This document shows, one piece after another, positions 4,521 to 5,106 of a DNA stretch of 5,106 bases. The DNA is taken from positions 1 to 5,106 of the forward strand of contig CALMOO010000380.1 in the NCBI GenBank assembly GCA_937871705.1. Direction: 5' to 3'. A model generated the notes under the pieces. The model worked only from the letters and a program-made list of their open reading frames with translations, did no database searches and was not told the DNA's origin. This DNA is from an uncultured Hymenobacter sp. (GTDB taxonomy: Bacteria > Bacteroidota > Bacteroidia > Cytophagales > Hymenobacteraceae). Positions within the stretch are counted from its first letter, which is position 1, and the number at the start of each line of letters is the position of its first letter. The position numbers and the translations under genes are program-made.

Positions 4521-5106
4521 ATGAAAAACAATTTCTTTTGCTATGGCTTGCCAGTAGTTCTAGCCACCTTCATCAGCACGCTAGCCGCAGCCCTACCCCC
4601 CGCTGGCCCCGTAAAAGTATCTGTGCGCCAAGCAAATGGCGGCTACGAACTGCTGCGCGCCGGCAAGCCCTATTTTGTAAAAGGGGCAGGCGGCAGCCAA
4701 TATCCTGAGCGCATTGCGGCCTACGGCGGCAACTCCATTCGCACTTGGGGCACCAACGATGCGCCTAAAGTACTCGACGCCGCCCGCGCCAATGGCCTAA
4801 CGGTGATGCTGGGCCTCGACGTGGCCCGCGAGCGCCACGGCTTCGACTACAACGACGCGGCGGCCGTGGCCGCGCAACTGCAAAAAGTGAAAGCCGAAGT
4901 GCTCAAGTACAAAGACGACCCGGCCGTACTGCTCTGGGGCATCGGCAACGAACTGAACCTCGACTACACCAACCCCAAGGTGTGGGACGCCGTGAACGAC
5001 ATCGCCAAGATGATTCACGAAGTTGACCCCAATCACCCTACTTCAACCGTCTTGGCGGGGGTAGGGAAGAAGGAAGTAGAATACATTAAGGCGCGCTGCC
5101 CAGCCG
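4521..5106 (+). CDS. Exported TIM-barrel glycoside hydrolase, N-terminal 195 residues (gene continues past the right edge)
   Basis: This protein is predicted to cleave or rearrange glycosidic bonds in the periplasm or outside the cell. The ATG at 4521 opens a frame that stays open to the window edge. Residues 1-25 form a signal peptide: MKNN, a hydrophobic core, then an Ala-rich cleavage zone near 22-25. There is no lipobox cysteine. A short strand region follows, then a (beta/alpha)8 barrel. The signs are PYFVKGAGG at 50-58, YGGNSIRTWG at 68-77, LDAARANGLTVMLGLD at 85-100 and LLWGIGNELNL at 137-147. E144 in the GNE triplet is the expected acid/base of a clan-A retaining glycosidase; the nucleophile lies beyond the edge. 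The barrel starts right after the signal peptide, so the sugar-binding and beta-sandwich domains of classical GH2 beta-galactosidases are absent. It resembles the stand-alone GH2-type or GH72-like barrels annotated in Bacteroidota. The exact family and substrate cannot be set from this half. Confidence 0.82.
   Translation, partial: MKNNFFCYGLPVVLATFISTLAAALPPAGPVKVSVRQANGGYELLRAGKPYFVKGAGGSQYPERIAAYGGNSIRTWGTNDAPKVLDAARANGLTVMLGLDVARERHGFDYNDAAAVAAQLQKVKAEVLKYKDDPAVLLWGIGNELNLDYTNPKVWDAVNDIAKMIHEVDPNHPTSTVLAGVGKKEVEYIKARCPA

Noticed and set aside
4382..4708. 108-codon plus-strand frame overlapping the palindrome and the glycosidase start
   Set aside because: It begins inside the repeat arm and reads the glycosidase gene out of frame. 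It has no family resemblance.

Overview
The window looks like a piece of chromosome from a GC-rich member of the Bacteroidota, most probably a Hymenobacter-like Cytophagales bacterium. The reasons are: close matches to the Bacteroidota -7 promoter element (TAnnTTTG) ahead of several genes; no convincing Shine-Dalgarno sequences; GC-rich codon use; and an intergenic palindrome whose core resembles a GCTGAGC..TCGAAGCA repeat I remember from Hymenobacter genomes. The genus is an inference from memory and was not tested by search.

Layout from left to right. Positions 1-605 (minus) hold the N-terminal half of diaminopimelate decarboxylase (lysA), which runs off the left edge. Positions 606-955 are a non-coding spacer with two divergent -7 elements and an 8+8 bp dyad between them. 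Positions 956-1474 (plus) encode a DinB-like four-helix metalloprotein. A strong hairpin at 1491-1550 separates it from a convergent gene at 1625-2689 (minus), an FMN-dependent old yellow enzyme of the YqjM/NamA class. A second divergent spacer (2690-2942) leads to 2943-4301 (plus), a Tat-exported oxidoreductase that aligns along its whole length with Zymomonas glucose-fructose oxidoreductase. A roughly 110 bp imperfect palindrome (4320-4428) ending in a T-run follows it. A perfect -7 element (4490-4497) then precedes an exported TIM-barrel glycoside hydrolase (4521 to the right edge, partial).

The genes do not form an obvious operon. Orientation alternates and every gene has its own spacer, promoter candidate or terminator. 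The two rightmost genes share a theme of sugar chemistry outside the cytoplasm: one oxidises or reduces sugars in the periplasm and the other cleaves or rearranges glycosides. The palindromic terminator and the separate promoter suggest they are transcribed independently. lysA (lysine and peptidoglycan precursor synthesis), the DinB-like protein and the ene-reductase are unrelated housekeeping or accessory functions.

I found no RNA gene, CRISPR array, transposase, phage gene or obvious new multi-gene system. The points most worth a second look are the large palindrome that doubles as a terminator, the dyad between the divergent promoters next to lysA, the long leader they imply for the DinB gene, the Tat-exported GFOR-like enzyme, and a marked excess of the hexamer CTACCC/GGGTAG.
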